Below are positions 45,278 through 56,583 of a stretch of 64,000 nt of DNA, in pieces. Position 1 is the first letter of the stretch. The number at the start of each line of letters is the position of its first letter. The DNA is from Petaurus breviceps papuanus (taxonomy: Eukaryota > Chordata > Mammalia > Diprotodontia > Petauridae), in contig JAMXIF010000045.1 of NCBI GenBank assembly GCA_028583685.1, forward strand, positions 5,349,142 through 5,413,141, in the 5' to 3' direction. Under the pieces are notes generated by a model. That model did not search any database. It worked only from the letters and a program-made list of their open reading frames with translations, and was not told the origin of the DNA. The translations under genes were made by a program, and so were the position numbers.

Positions 45278-46718
45278 ATGTATACATATATGTTTGTACA
45301 GGAGGTTGTATGTGTATATAAATATATATGTGAGTGTGGGCACATGTATCTTCATTTCTACATAGACATAGGTGTAGCAGCAAGCACCCCAGCATTCCCA
45401 GGGTGGCTGCTAGCACAGGTTCTTGGATCTGCTTTGATAAAGGAAAGCAACTCAAAATGGGTTAACAAGCTTACTTTAATCAGTCAGACATATATTGTTT
45501 ACCTTGTTCAGGGGAAAAAGGTCAGCACCCCGAACTTCAAAGTATACAGGCAGAATTATCAAGACAGAAGCAGATCAAGTAGACAGATTTCCAAACTTTC
45601 CAACAATTACATCCATAACCAGTCAACATCTGGGTTTTTCAAAGCCGGGGGGGCTCTGGACAACGGCTTTTCAGAATACAGATCAAATCACAGAACACTT
45701 CTCAAAGTGAGCCCCCAAAACAAAGCTACACATCAGGGCTTATATAGCCTTCTCCTGGCTCAGACAATGTAACAACCTTATTGACTCACTGGCCAATCAA
45801 GAAGTATCTACTGAAAAACAAGCCTCCCTCCCCAGGCTTCAGGTGCACTTTAGCCTAGGGGCAGGGAAGATCTTCCAAATTTGCATTCCCATTACAATAG
45901 GGTACAGGATGAGTTGAATATGAAGGGATAATATCTAAAAAATAAAATTAAGAGGTGAGAAAAGAATTTATTGGGAGAAGGAGAGAGGGAGAGATAGATT
46001 AGGGTATATTATCTCATATAAAAGAGTCAAGAGAAAACTGTTACAATGGAGGGGGAAAGCACGAAGGTGAAAGGGAATTGGACAACCATATTTTTACTGA
46101 ATCTGGCTTAAGGAGAGAATGAGATACACACTCAATTGGGTATCTTACCCTACAGGAAAATGGGCATGGGTTAGAGGATAAGAGGGGTATGATATAAGGG
46201 AGGGCAAGTTGGGGAAGAGCATAGTTAGAAGCAAACATTTTTGAAAAGGGATAGAGTCAAAACAGAAAATAGAATAAGTGGGGGAGTGGGATAGATGGAG
46301 GGAAATACAGTTAGTTTTTCACAATATAACTAATATGGAAATGATTTGGGTAACTACACTTGTAAAACCTATACTGAATTGCTTATCTTCCCAGTGGGAG
46401 TGGGTGAGGAGGGAAGAATGGAAAAAATCTGGAACTCAAAGTTTTAAAAACAAATATTTTAAAAACTCAACAAGAATTGTTTTTTTTTTTTAACATGCAA
46501 CTGGGAAATAAGATATACAGGCACTGGGGTATAGATATCCATCTTGCCCTACTAGAAAGTTAGGAGGGTGATGGGGGAGGATGTAAGAGACAGCAGATTG
46601 TGGCAAGATGTATTCAGTAGGCTTGCTATTTTGGGGTGGTAGGTAGGGGAAAGACAGGGAGAAAAATTTGTAACTCAAAATCTTGTGGAAATGAATATTG
46701 AAAACTAAAAATTGACTA
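45241..46718 (+). mobile_element. HAL1-like element copy F, 3' UTR only, with nested LTR
   Basis: Begins in the TA-rich part of the HAL1 3' UTR ((TA)n at 45243-45265), is interrupted by the LTR at 45373-45896, resumes with 'atagggtacaggatgagttgaa' and ends at 'ttgtggaaatgaatattgaaaactaaaaa'. Two L1-like 3' end motifs are visible: 'aacctatactgaattgcttatc' to 'acatgcaactgggaaata' (46365-46510) and the terminal 'aaaatttgtaactcaaaatc' (46660-46715). Confidence 0.85.
45373..45896 (-). mobile_element. Solo retroviral LTR (ERV fossil) inside HAL1 copy F
   Basis: A 524-bp unit, TGTAGCAG...CATTACA on plus, flanked by the perfect 5-bp duplication ATAGG (45368-45372 and 45897-45901). On minus it has a TATATAAG box (near 45747-45739) and an ATTAAA signal, in the same layout as the copy at 34.8 kb. 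The 5-bp duplication is unlike the usual 4 bp of class I and would fit ERVL-type or related elements. Solo LTR; no internal region. Confidence 0.92.
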
Positions 46719-47395
46719 TGGCATGTGGAGGCCCAGATGAAGTGGCAGCAATTTAATCCACCAACTGCAAGAGCCATTCCCAGGCCTATAAACCCAGGGC
46801 TGGGATCTTTAGGAGCTGGATAAGAGACAAATACAGGGCCTGCAGTAGTGGTGCCAGTTACTCCTGGGACTATCAACCCGCAGTCTGGAAATTTAAAAAG
46901 CACCTATCTGAGCTTCAAGGGATCAGGATGGCAGAGTCAACCCTGGCTACTCCAATCTGCTGCTCTGAGACTGAAAACACAGAAATTATTGCCCAGAGCA
47001 ATATTTTAAATAAAACCTTGGGAGTCCTAGAAGAAGGGCATGGTTAAATTCCTGCCTCAAAAAAAACAGATTGCAAAGACAAAGACCCTAGAATCCTATT
47101 ATTGAAAGCAGGAGGAACCAAAATCATAAGGAGACAGCACTGACTCCACCCCCACAGCTGAAGCCTCTACAGGGAATATGAACTGGTCTCAAGTCCAGAA
47201 AGCCTTCTTAGAAGAGCTCAAGAAGGACTTTGAAAAGCAAATTAGAGAAGTAGCAGATAAAATGACTAATTCTTTTAAAATCAAAATTTCAAAAATAGAA
47301 AAACATTTCAACGAAGAAAGAAGCTCCTTAAAAATAAAAATGTGTGAACTAAAAATGATATCTTAACATGGAAAAGGAGTTTCAAAAACCAACTG
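46719..47395 (+). mobile_element. L1 LINE 5' region of a different subfamily
   Basis: A GC-richer leader precedes an ORF1-like start at 47178: MNWSQVQKAFLEELKKDFEK, then IREVADKMTNSFKIKISKIE, a charged coiled-coil N-terminus as in L1 ORF1p. The DNA leader does not match the HAL1 5' UTR. It abuts the 3' end of copy F and is cut at 47395 by full-length copy H. No downstream ORF1 part was found beyond copy H. Confidence 0.6.
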
Positions 47396-47397
47396 AG

Positions 47398-50175
47398 AGG
47401 GAGTGAAGCCCAGATGGAGGCATAGTAGCAGGAAAACTCCATAAGCTCTCCCCATAACCATCTCAAATACCTATAAAATGACTCTAAAAAACTTTAGAGC
47501 TAAAAAACCCACAAAGTGACAGAGAGAAACAAATCACCTGTTGAAGCAGACCAGCAAGTTAGCAGGAAGGGTCCATCAGAGTGTGTTGGGAGCAGAGTCC
47601 AGCCCTTCATGAGACAATAGTTTTAGCCTTACAGTGGCCCCAATTAGTAGCAGCTGGAGTGGACTTCAGGAGAGTGGATCACCACCAGCTGTGGTGGTTT
47701 CAAGAATTATCAACCCATAAATGCAAAAGGCAAAGTAAAAGGTCAGTGTGGATTTTGTAGGAAAAGAGGAACTGAGAGTGTGGTCTGGCCTCTGCCCCCA
47801 GGGGAGAGAAGGGAAGAAGCAGTGGAGGTGCTACATTATGAAGTAGCTGCTGTGTTGCTGCTTCAGAGCTCCTGGTCTTCAGAACACAGGGGGACCAAGT
47901 GACCATTCTGAGGGGTAATTGCTCTTACTTTAACCTGCTTGGATCTGGGTTGCTGTCTTGAGTGGAGGTACTGGGGTGTGTGACCATGTGCCAGAGCCTG
48001 GGGAGGCATGAGAGTGCACCCAAATAATACTTCTAGCAGTTTTAAAAAACCCAGTGATTTGAGACAAAGCTCTCCTCTCTGGAAGCAGAGTTCTACTGTG
48101 GTAAAGGGCTCAAAAGTTAAGTAAGTGAGTGGGAACATGAGTGAGGAAAGGAAGCAAACAAGAACAGCAATCCAACATTAGATTCCTTTTTGGGGGACAA
48201 AAAGCATCAAAGCATGGAACAGGAAGAAGACAACAATGTCAGAACTCCTGCACCAAAAGCTTCCAAGAAAAATATGAATTGATTACAGGCCATAGAAGAG
48301 CTTAAGAAGGATTTTGAAAACCAAATAAGAGAAGTAGAGTAAGAATTGAGAAGAAAAATGAGAATGATACAAGCAAATCATGAAAAGAGAGTAAAATACC
48401 TGACTGAAGAAAAAAATGTTATAAAATATATAAAAAAATTAAAATGGCAAAAGAGGCCCAAAAACTGATGAGGAAAAGAATGCCTTAAAAAGCCAAATTA
48501 GCCAGATGGAAAAAAAGAATTTCAAAAGCTCACTAAAAAGAATAATTCCTTCATACTTAGATTGGAGCAAATGTAATCTAATGGCTATGAGAAATCATGA
48601 TACTATTAATTATATTCAAACAAATGAAAAAATAGAAGGCAATGTGAAATATCTCATTGGAAAAAAACACTGACCTGGAAAATAGATTCAGGAGAGATAA
48701 TTTAAAAATTATTGGACTACCTGAAAGCCATGATAAAAAAAAATAACCTAGAAATCATCCTTCAAGAAATTATCAAGGAAAATTGCCCTGATGTTTTAGA
48801 ACCAGAGGGAAAAATAGACGTTGAAAGAATCCACCAATCACCTTCTGAAAAAAGATCCCCAAAAGAAAACTCCCAGGAATATTATAGCCAGGTTCTGGAA
48901 TTCCCAGATCAAGGAGAAAATATTAAAAGCAACCAGGAAGAAGTAATTTGAATACTGTGGAAACACAATCAGAGTAACACTGGATCTGGCAGCTTCTACA
49001 CCGAGGGATTGAAGGGCCTGGAATGTGATATTCCCAAGGTCAAGAGAGCTTGGATTGAAACCAAGAGTCACCTACCCAGAAATGCTGGCTATCAGTATGG
49101 TCAGTCAGTGGAATAGAGGACTTTCAAGAATTATTGATGAAAAAGTCAGTTAAATAGAAAATTTCACAATCAGTAAAGAAAAGCAAGAGAAGCATGAGAA
49201 GATAAACAGGAAAAATAAATCACAAGGAGCTCATCGGAGTTGAACTACTTATATTCCCACATGTTAAAATGATAATCACAACTTATGAAAGTTTTCTCAG
49301 GAAGAGAATAGTGGAAGGGCATATATATACATACATACACATACATAGACACAGGGCACAGGATCAATTGAATAGAAAGGGATGATACTTAAAAGGTGAA
49401 ATTAAGAGATAAGCAAGGAATATAATGAGAGGAGATAGGGGCAGATAGAATGGGTAAATTATCTCATAAAGAAGGGGCAAAGGAAAACTGTTACAATGGA
49501 GTGAAGAAACAGGAAGGCAAAAGGGAATGAGTCAATCTTCTTCTCATCGAATTGGACTTAGGGAGGTAATGACATACCCACTAAATAGGGTATCTCACCC
49601 TACAGGAGAGTAGGTGGGAAGGAGCAGAGAGGTTGGATGATGGAAGGGAGGGCAGGCTGGGGGCAAAGGAAGTTGGAAGCACCCACTTTTGAAAAGGGAG
49701 AGGCTCAAAATAGAGAATAGAACTAGTGGAGGGTGGGATAGGATGGAGGGAAACATCTTCAGTCTTTCACAATATATCAACTATGGAAATGTTTTGCATA
49801 GCTACACATGTACAACCTATATTGAATTGCTCATCTCCCCAGTAAGGGTGTGTGATGAGGGAGGTAGTGAAAGAATCTGGAATTCAAAGGTTTGAAATCA
49901 AATATTTAAAATATATTATTATTATTGTTACTATTATTATTTTACATGTAACTGGGAAATAAGACATACAGTCACTGGGGCATAGAGATCCATCATGCCC
50001 TACTGGAAAGTCAGAGGGGGGATAGGTGAAGATAAGGGAGAGAGCAGATTGGAGGAGGGAATTTCCAGTGGGATTGCTATTTTGGGGTGGTGGGTAGGGG
50101 AAAAAACAGGGAAAAATGTGTAACTCAATATCTTGTGGAAATGAATGATGTAAACTAAAAAAGAAAAAAAAAGAA
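47398..50175 (+). mobile_element. Full-length HAL1-like retrotransposon copy H
   Basis: Starts 'GAGTGAAGCCCAGATGG', 5' UTR to ~48130, ORF1 region 48137-49170, and a ~1-kb 3' UTR ending 'cttgtggaaatgaatgatgtaaactaaaaa' with an A-rich tail (50155-50175). As in copy C, no ORF2 lies between ORF1 and the tail. I could not identify a convincing target duplication. An (ATT)n-like run sits at 49914-49940. Confidence 0.88.
48137..49170 (+). pseudogene. L1-type ORF1 (HAL1 copy H), broken
   Basis: First ATG at 48137 (MSEERKQTRTAIQH) runs into an early stop. Coding similarity continues at DNA level through the coiled-coil part, then 48712-48951 is open (MDYLKAMIKKNNLEIILQEI) at the end of the RRM-type domain, and the C-terminal domain region lies at 49010-49150. 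More decayed than copy C, with several stops and frame shifts. Confidence 0.8.
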
Positions 50176-50501
50176 ATCACCAGTCTAGCTGCTACCTTCT
50201 CAGCTGAAATTTCACAAAAGATTGATTGGCAAATATTTGGTTTCTTCGGCTATGGCCAGTAACTGTTGGAACCCCCAATGGGACCTAAAAGCTTTATATG
50301 TACTTAGAATGTGTTAATACCATAACAAGAGTGGATATAGTTCAAATTTAACTACATAGAACAAGAAAAAAATACTGGTGGTGAACGGGGAGAGTTGCAC
50401 ATTTTAGAAAACAAGCAAAAAACAAACTAAAAAAAAAACACTAGGTTGCAAAATAAAAAAAAAAAAATAGAAATAAAACCCTGGCATCGGCTATTTGACA
50501 C
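50176..50501. other. Unrecognised sequence before the gap
   Basis: Not HAL1 and not a repeat I recognise; A-rich runs precede the gap. Confidence 0.5.
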
Positions 50502-51233
50502 NNNNNNNNNNNNNNNNNNNNNNNNNNNNNNNNNNNNNNNNNNNNNNNNNNNNNNNNNNNNNNNNNNNNNNNNNNNNNNNNNNNNNNNNNNNNNNNNNNN
50601 NNNNNNNNNNNNNNNNNNNNNNNNNNNNNNNNNNNNNNNNNNNNNNNNNNNNNNNNNNNNNNNNNNNNNNNNNNNNNNNNNNNNNNNNNNNNNNNNNNNN
50701 NNNNNNNNNNNNNNNNNNNNNNNNNNNNNNNNNNNNNNNNNNNNNNNNNNNNNNNNNNNNNNNNNNNNNNNNNNNNNNNNNNNNNNNNNNNNNNNNNNNN
50801 NNNNNNNNNNNNNNNNNNNNNNNNNNNNNNNNNNNNNNNNNNNNNNNNNNNNNNNNNNNNNNNNNNNNNNNNNNNNNNNNNNNNNNNNNNNNNNNNNNNN
50901 NNNNNNNNNNNNNNNNNNNNNNNNNNNNNNNNNNNNNNNNNNNNNNNNNNNNNNNNNNNNNNNNNNNNNNNNNNNNNNNNNNNNNNNNNNNNNNNNNNNN
51001 NNNNNNNNNNNNNNNNNNNNNNNNNNNNNNNNNNNNNNNNNNNNNNNNNNNNNNNNNNNNNNNNNNNNNNNNNNNNNNNNNNNNNNNNNNNNNNNNNNNN
51101 NNNNNNNNNNNNNNNNNNNNNNNNNNNNNNNNNNNNNNNNNNNNNNNNNNNNNNNNNNNNNNNNNNNNNNNNNNNNNNNNNNNNNNNNNNNNNNNNNNNN
51201 NNNNNNNNNNNNNNNNNNNNNNNNNNNNNNNNN
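50502..51233. other. Assembly gap (732 N)
   Basis: Unknown bases. Open frames that appear to cross it are artefacts. The gap follows A-rich sequence just downstream of a long repeat cluster, a common cause of assembly breaks. Confidence 1.
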
Positions 51234-52030
51234 TCTTTATATTTAAGATCTACTTATTTGATTTTGAACTTATCAATAACTCTGATCCTAGCTAGGAGAT
51301 ATTCACATGCACACACACTCTCACACCCCCATGTATTAGGGGCTATTTTGAAACAATTCCTATAGCAGAACTTGGCCTTACCCAAGGAACAGCTATCAAT
51401 TCTGTTTTTTTTTTTTTCCTTTGGGGAAAAATGTCCACATTTGGATTCTTCTCTATTAGTGTCAGGAGACTAAGGGCCCTAAGATGAATTTCAGGTCATT
51501 GTGAGTTCCTGGTTTACTTATTCCATAATATGGCCCAATCTGCATTACAATTTTTCCAACAGGAATCATGTCATGAGGAATTCCCTATGTATACCCTTCC
51601 CTATGGTTAGGTAATACTGACAATTAGGACAGATGGGGATGTTGTGACTGTTACAATGGTGAAAGAGAGAGGAGACTTGTTTTCCTTGGATTTCAAGGAC
51701 AAAACTAGGACTAATGGATGAAAAATTATGGGAAGGCAGATGCTGGCTCAGTGTGATGAAATACTTTCTAATTAAAGCTGCATCAAAATGCATATGTAGT
51801 AATTGGAACAGAGAAAATTTTATATTGTGATTCTTTAGTTCAGCAGAGCTAAACAAATCCCTAATTATTCAATGAACTATTATGACTTGAAGTAGAGCCT
51901 ATCATATTCACCCACAAATTATAATGTATCACGTGGGTAGCTCTTAATTTATGGAAGAGTTGAATTATAATAATCATACTTATATAAATGAACATTTTTC
52001 TTTACTCTAAATTTTTAATTTATTTTAAAA
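51234..52030. other. No recognised feature
   Basis: Unique sequence, moderately AT-rich. A 96-codon minus frame (51566-51856) has no recognisable domain. Confidence 0.5.
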
Positions 52031-52041
52031 TATAGTGTTTG

Positions 52042-52221
52042 GTTTTTTAGATTTTTCTTTTTATTTTTTTTTTGGAGGGGGGAAGGTAGAGCAATTGGGG
52101 TTAAGTGACTTGCCCAAGGTCACACGACTAGTTTCGTGTTAAGTGTCTGAGGCCTGATTTGAACTCAGGTCATCCTGACTCCAGGGCCGGTGCTCTACTC
52201 ACTGCACCACCTAGCCACCCC
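52042..52221 (-). mobile_element. tRNA-derived marsupial SINE (WSINE/MAR-like)
   Basis: On plus: T-rich start, 'gcaattggggttaagtgacttgcccaaggtcacacgactag', 'tgatttgaactcaggtcatcctgactccagggccggtgctct' and 'actgcaccacctagccacccc'. It is flanked by the 11-bp duplication TATAGTGTTTG (52031-52041 and 52222-52232). Full length and relatively young. Confidence 0.92.
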
Positions 52222-52265
52222 TATAGTGTTTGTTTTTAAGTTTCATACCTTTTCCTCTGTATCTC

Positions 52266-52358
52266 TCCTTCCTTCCTTCCTTCCTTCCTTCCTTCCTTCC
52301 TTCCTTCCTTCCTTCCTTCCTTCCTTCCTTCCTTCCTTCCTTCTTTCCTTCCTTCCTT
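52266..52358. repeat. (TTCC)n microsatellite
   Basis: Over 20 nearly perfect TTCC units, followed by a looser pyrimidine tract to about 52425. A poly-SFLP-like open frame here is an artefact. Confidence 0.95.
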
Positions 52359-52429
52359 GTGTTGTGACTATAACTTCCCTCTTTTCCTTTCTTCCTTCCT
52401 TTCTCCCTTTCTCCTTACCTTCCTAATAA

Positions 52430-53878
52430 TAACTTCTCTGATGCTTTTTCCCCACTTCTCTACCTTTACAAGTCTCATAACTTCCTTGCCTTTTTAGTCT
52501 TTCAGATAATTCATCAACCGAAAATGAAAGGACCAATATTCTCAGTGATCTATACTGAAAAATTCCTCATTTAGAAATTACAATTTTTTACTTAAAACGA
52601 GTCATAATTTTATAAATTTTTAAATTCAAGGTATCAAAAGGACAAATAAAATGAGCAATTATTGCTATCATGCTCATTTTAAAAATTTTCTGTCTTATTA
52701 ATAACTATGAGAGATGCTTCCCCAAAACAATAATGCCTAGAAGTTTGATGGAGCTCTTATGTTATATTACATAAAGTTCCAAATGAGATACAGAGCCATG
52801 ATTTCCATAGGTACAGATAATTAACTTCTTTACAGCAAAACATGCTTGAGAGAAGTCTATCATACAACCAACCACTGATATCTCACTTCAGAAAAACATA
52901 AAAATTTTGTATCCTTGCCTTTGTGTGTAAAAACTGAGAGCTCTCAAAACTTACTCACAGACTTAAAAGCTGACAAATTTCAAAGATTATTAAACAGGAC
53001 ATCCTATTATAAGTAGGAATTTCTCCAGTGACTGAGAAATACCATGATTTATTCCTTACAAAAATACTCTTTATTTTAAAGTGCCCTTATATTTATTTGA
53101 ACATTAACATCAAAATACATTTAAAGATATTTGGTTATAAATTTCTAATTGGATGCACATTAGAAAATGGAATTTTAGTGGTAAAGTTGCTTTAAAAGTT
53201 TGTTTAAAATCCTTCATAAACTAAAAAAAATAATTTTATTTACTTGGAATATTTCCATCTGTATTCTGGGCTAGAAATCAAAATTTGCTTCTTAGAGCAA
53301 ACATTTATATCATTAGTGTTCATGAGGAATTCATTCTGTCAACCTAAATACTGGTATTTTGGTTGAAAGCTGTTTTTATTATTGCTCATGCTGAATTTAA
53401 GTACAAAATAAATGGGGATTTATGCTTTAGATGGGAAAAACAGATGTATATCTGAATAAGGATCAGTACAATGAACAGATTTTCCCCCCTGAAATGTTTT
53501 GCTTAATTTCAGTGAAACATGCATTCCGAGTAAACTATAATGAGGAACCTGTTGCCCATTTTTCCTCAGATCTCTTTTTCAATTACTGGGAAATGCATTA
53601 AAATTCTGTGTCATACTTACTACAGCAGCATTGAACTCTCTAAAGTGGCATTATTAGCTAAGAAACACTAAGTCCATTTGTCTATATGGTAGTAGTTATC
53701 CCAATGACCATAAATTAACCAGTTGGCATAGCAAGTGAATTTTCCTTCTATAAAATTCTTAATGTATCTAGTGAATTGCTTATTTTATTACTAAGGATGG
53801 ACCTGAGTTAAAATTTGGTATTCACTCCACATTGCATTTTAACTGAGGTTTATATTTAACTAAAGAATATGATACATT
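52430..53878. other. No recognised feature
   Basis: AT-rich unique sequence without notable open frames. Confidence 0.5.
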
Positions 53879-53879
53879 T

Positions 53880-54475
53880 TATCATAGATTTTCAGGGTTT
53901 GAAGGAAACTCAGAAGTCATGTTGACAAACCTATCACTACATATGAATTCCATTCTCAAGATCCATAATAGGCAATAGTCAAATTTCTATTTGAAAGTCT
54001 CATGATGAGAATATGCTACCTCATAATATAGCTAATTCAATCATCTAATAGCTTAGAAATTTAGGAAAAAAAATAGAATTTTTAAAAATGTTTTATTTAT
54101 ATATACCAGAAATATTTTTAATGCTACCTCTACCCACTTATTCTAGTTCTGTCCCTCTTGACTCAAGAAGAATCCTTCTTCCACATAATTCTTCACATCT
54201 TCAAAGACAGTTGAACTATATCCAGGTCTTTTATTCTTTGTCTTCACCATTCTCAGTCATTCCAGCCAATTCTCATGTAGAATGATTTCTAGTCCCCTCA
54301 TCCTACTGACTCTTCTACTTCATCTATTATTTTATGTTCCAGTTCAATATTGTCCTTCTTAATATGTCTCACTCACAACTGACCATTGCACAGTCACCTC
54401 CCTCATTTGGGATACCATCTGCTTCTTAAGAGAGAGATTTTGTATGGCCATTTCATACTCTTAGATCTTCCTGAG
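53880..54475 (-). mobile_element. CR1/L3 LINE fragment(s)
   Basis: 53880-54050 resembles the L3 3' end on minus ('catagattttcagggtttgaaggaaactcagaagtcatg'). 54170-54470 continues the L3 order ('cttcaaagacagttgaactatatccagg', 'gttccagttcaatattgtccttcttaatatgtctcactcacaactga'). Diverged, with unmatched sequence between the parts. Confidence 0.5.
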
Positions 54476-54569
54476 CATGCTATTCACTAATATGCTAACA
54501 TATTTTTTTGTCTTGAACCATTCTCTTTTTTCCCACTTGATAGTATTTTATTTTTCTCCAATAGCATGT

Positions 54570-55605
54570 AAAGATAGTGCTTTCGATTTTTTTTAATATT
54601 TTAATTTTTTCCACTTATGTGTAAAAAAGTTTGAACATTTGTTTTAAATCTTTTAATTCCAAATTCTCTCCCTTCCTCCCTCCCCACAGCCTCTCATTGA
54701 GAAAGCAAAACATTCAGTATATGTTATGTATATTGAGTCATGCAAAACATTTCCACAATAGTCATGTTGTGAAAGAAAACTTAGACCATAAAAATTCAAG
54801 AAAAATAAAGTAAAAAAATGATGCTTCAATCTGTTTTCAGACATCATCAGTTCTTTCTCTGAGGATGGATAGTGTTTTTCATCATAAGTCCTTCAGAGCT
54901 GTCTTGGATCATTGTATTGCTGAGAATAGCTAAATCAATCATAGATAATCATCTTACAATATTGCTGCTACTGTATACACAATACATTTCACTCTCCACG
55001 AACTCATGCAAGTCTCTACAGGTTCTCTTAGAGCATCGCGCTTGTTATCCTTTAACCATGGTACATTACAATTCCATCACAATCACATGCCACAACTCGT
55101 TCAGTCATTCCACAATTGATGGCATCCCCTCAATTTCCAATTCTTTGCCAGTACAAAAGGAGCTGCTATAAATATTTTTGTATATATAGATCCTTTATCC
55201 CATTTTTTTTTTGTGGTGGGGGGACAAAAATGGTTAAATCACTTTACAACTGTATCAACAATACATTAATGCCCCATTTTCCCCATATCTCCTACACTAT
55301 TTGTCATGTTCTTTTTCTGTCCTATTAGTCAATCAAATAGGTATCAGGTTTTAATTTGATTTAATTTAATTTAATTTAATCATTGTTTTAATTTGCATTT
55401 CTCCAATCAATGGTGAGTTAAAACATTTTTTTTCTCATGGCTATAGATAGCTTTGTCTATTTCATCTAAAATTGTTAATATAGTTTGATCATTGATCAAT
55501 CTGGAAATGGCTCTTATAAATTTGACTCAGTTGTCTATATGCTTGAAAAATGAGACTTTTATCAGAGAAACTTGCTTCATTTTTTTCCCCACAATTACTA
55601 TTGCT
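54570..55605 (-). mobile_element. L1 LINE 3' end, about 1 kb
   Basis: On plus: reverse of the tail ('aattccaaattctctcccttcctccctcccc'), 'gtcatgttgtgaaagaaaact', 'gaactcatgcaagtct', 'acaattgatggcatcccctcaatttccaattctttgcc', 'aaaggagctgctataaatatttttgta', 'attgttttaatttgcatttctccaatcaatggtga' and 'aatttgactcagttgtctatatgc'. These are antisense L1 ORF2 C-terminal and 3' UTR blocks. 5'-truncated. Confidence 0.85.
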
Positions 55606-56583
55606 AAATGTATTTCTCTAAATCCTATTCTGCCCCCATTTATTCTCTTTTCTCTCTCCTTTCGCCCTGTGCCTTTTCATATATGTATATGTGTGCACAC
55701 ACATACATACATGTACACATACTCCATGCGTTTGTACATGGTACCACCCCAAATAAGCTTCTTGATGCCTGGGACCCATGTGTGTCTTTATGTCCCTGGT
55801 TACTAGTATAGCCCTTGAAGAAAACAGGGATTTGCCAAACAATAGTTGACTTAAATTGAATTGTATATCAAATGGTCCTGTGATGTTCATTCAATAAGTG
55901 TGGTAGATTCCTATTGAGAAAAAAAATCAAAAATACAGTAATAATTGAAAAGCCATAAAACATAAACTCTGTGAAAGGTGAAATCCCATTTATGGTGACC
56001 TGTTTAGAATCATAACATAGATGCTGAATTATATTTTAGACACTAAGTCATAACTTAAGGTACTATGACCTAATGAAGACCATAACAAGAACATTGTGGC
56101 TGATATGTAACCAGGGCAAGATATATACACAAATTTATGTTTGGGCATTACATTGTCTTAAATCTCAAGTTCATTACTAAGCAGAAAATAAAAAAAAATT
56201 CGACCAATCTGTAGTGATGCAGTCTATAGTTCCTCCTTCATTTTTCTGCTTTCTGTAATTACTATAGTGATTTGGGGGGCTCTTAGAAGGGATCTACTAG
56301 AGATGAGGAACCTTCAGCCTTGAGGCCACATAGGGTCTTTTATATCATTGGGTGCAACGTTTTAACTGATTCCAAGTTTTACAGAAAAATCACTTTATTA
56401 AGGATTTTTCTTCTGTGAATTTTGTATTAAAACATAAGGTCATACTTGAGGACCTAGATTGACACATGTGGTCTCAGTGTCACTAGTGCCCCACCCCTGT
56501 TCAAGCTGTCTATCCATTACCACAGACCAAAGATTTCCCCTGCTTTGTAAGCATTCATAATTATTGATTAAACTATTCCCTAG
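55606..56583. other. No recognised feature
   Basis: Unique sequence with a short CA/TA-rich piece at 55678-55725. Overlapping small frames on both strands at 55492-55890 are driven by this tract. Confidence 0.5.

Noticed and set aside
45191-45772. 193-codon frame through the (TA)n tract and LTR
   Set aside because: It combines a microsatellite with a solo LTR, which is regulatory sequence without protein coding; not a gene.
45373-45896. LTR pair at 34.8 and 45.4 kb as the two ends of one provirus
   Set aside because: They are in opposite orientation and each has its own different 5-bp duplication, so they are separate solo LTRs.
50446-51295. Two 266-codon open frames
   Set aside because: They are almost entirely N bases from the assembly gap.
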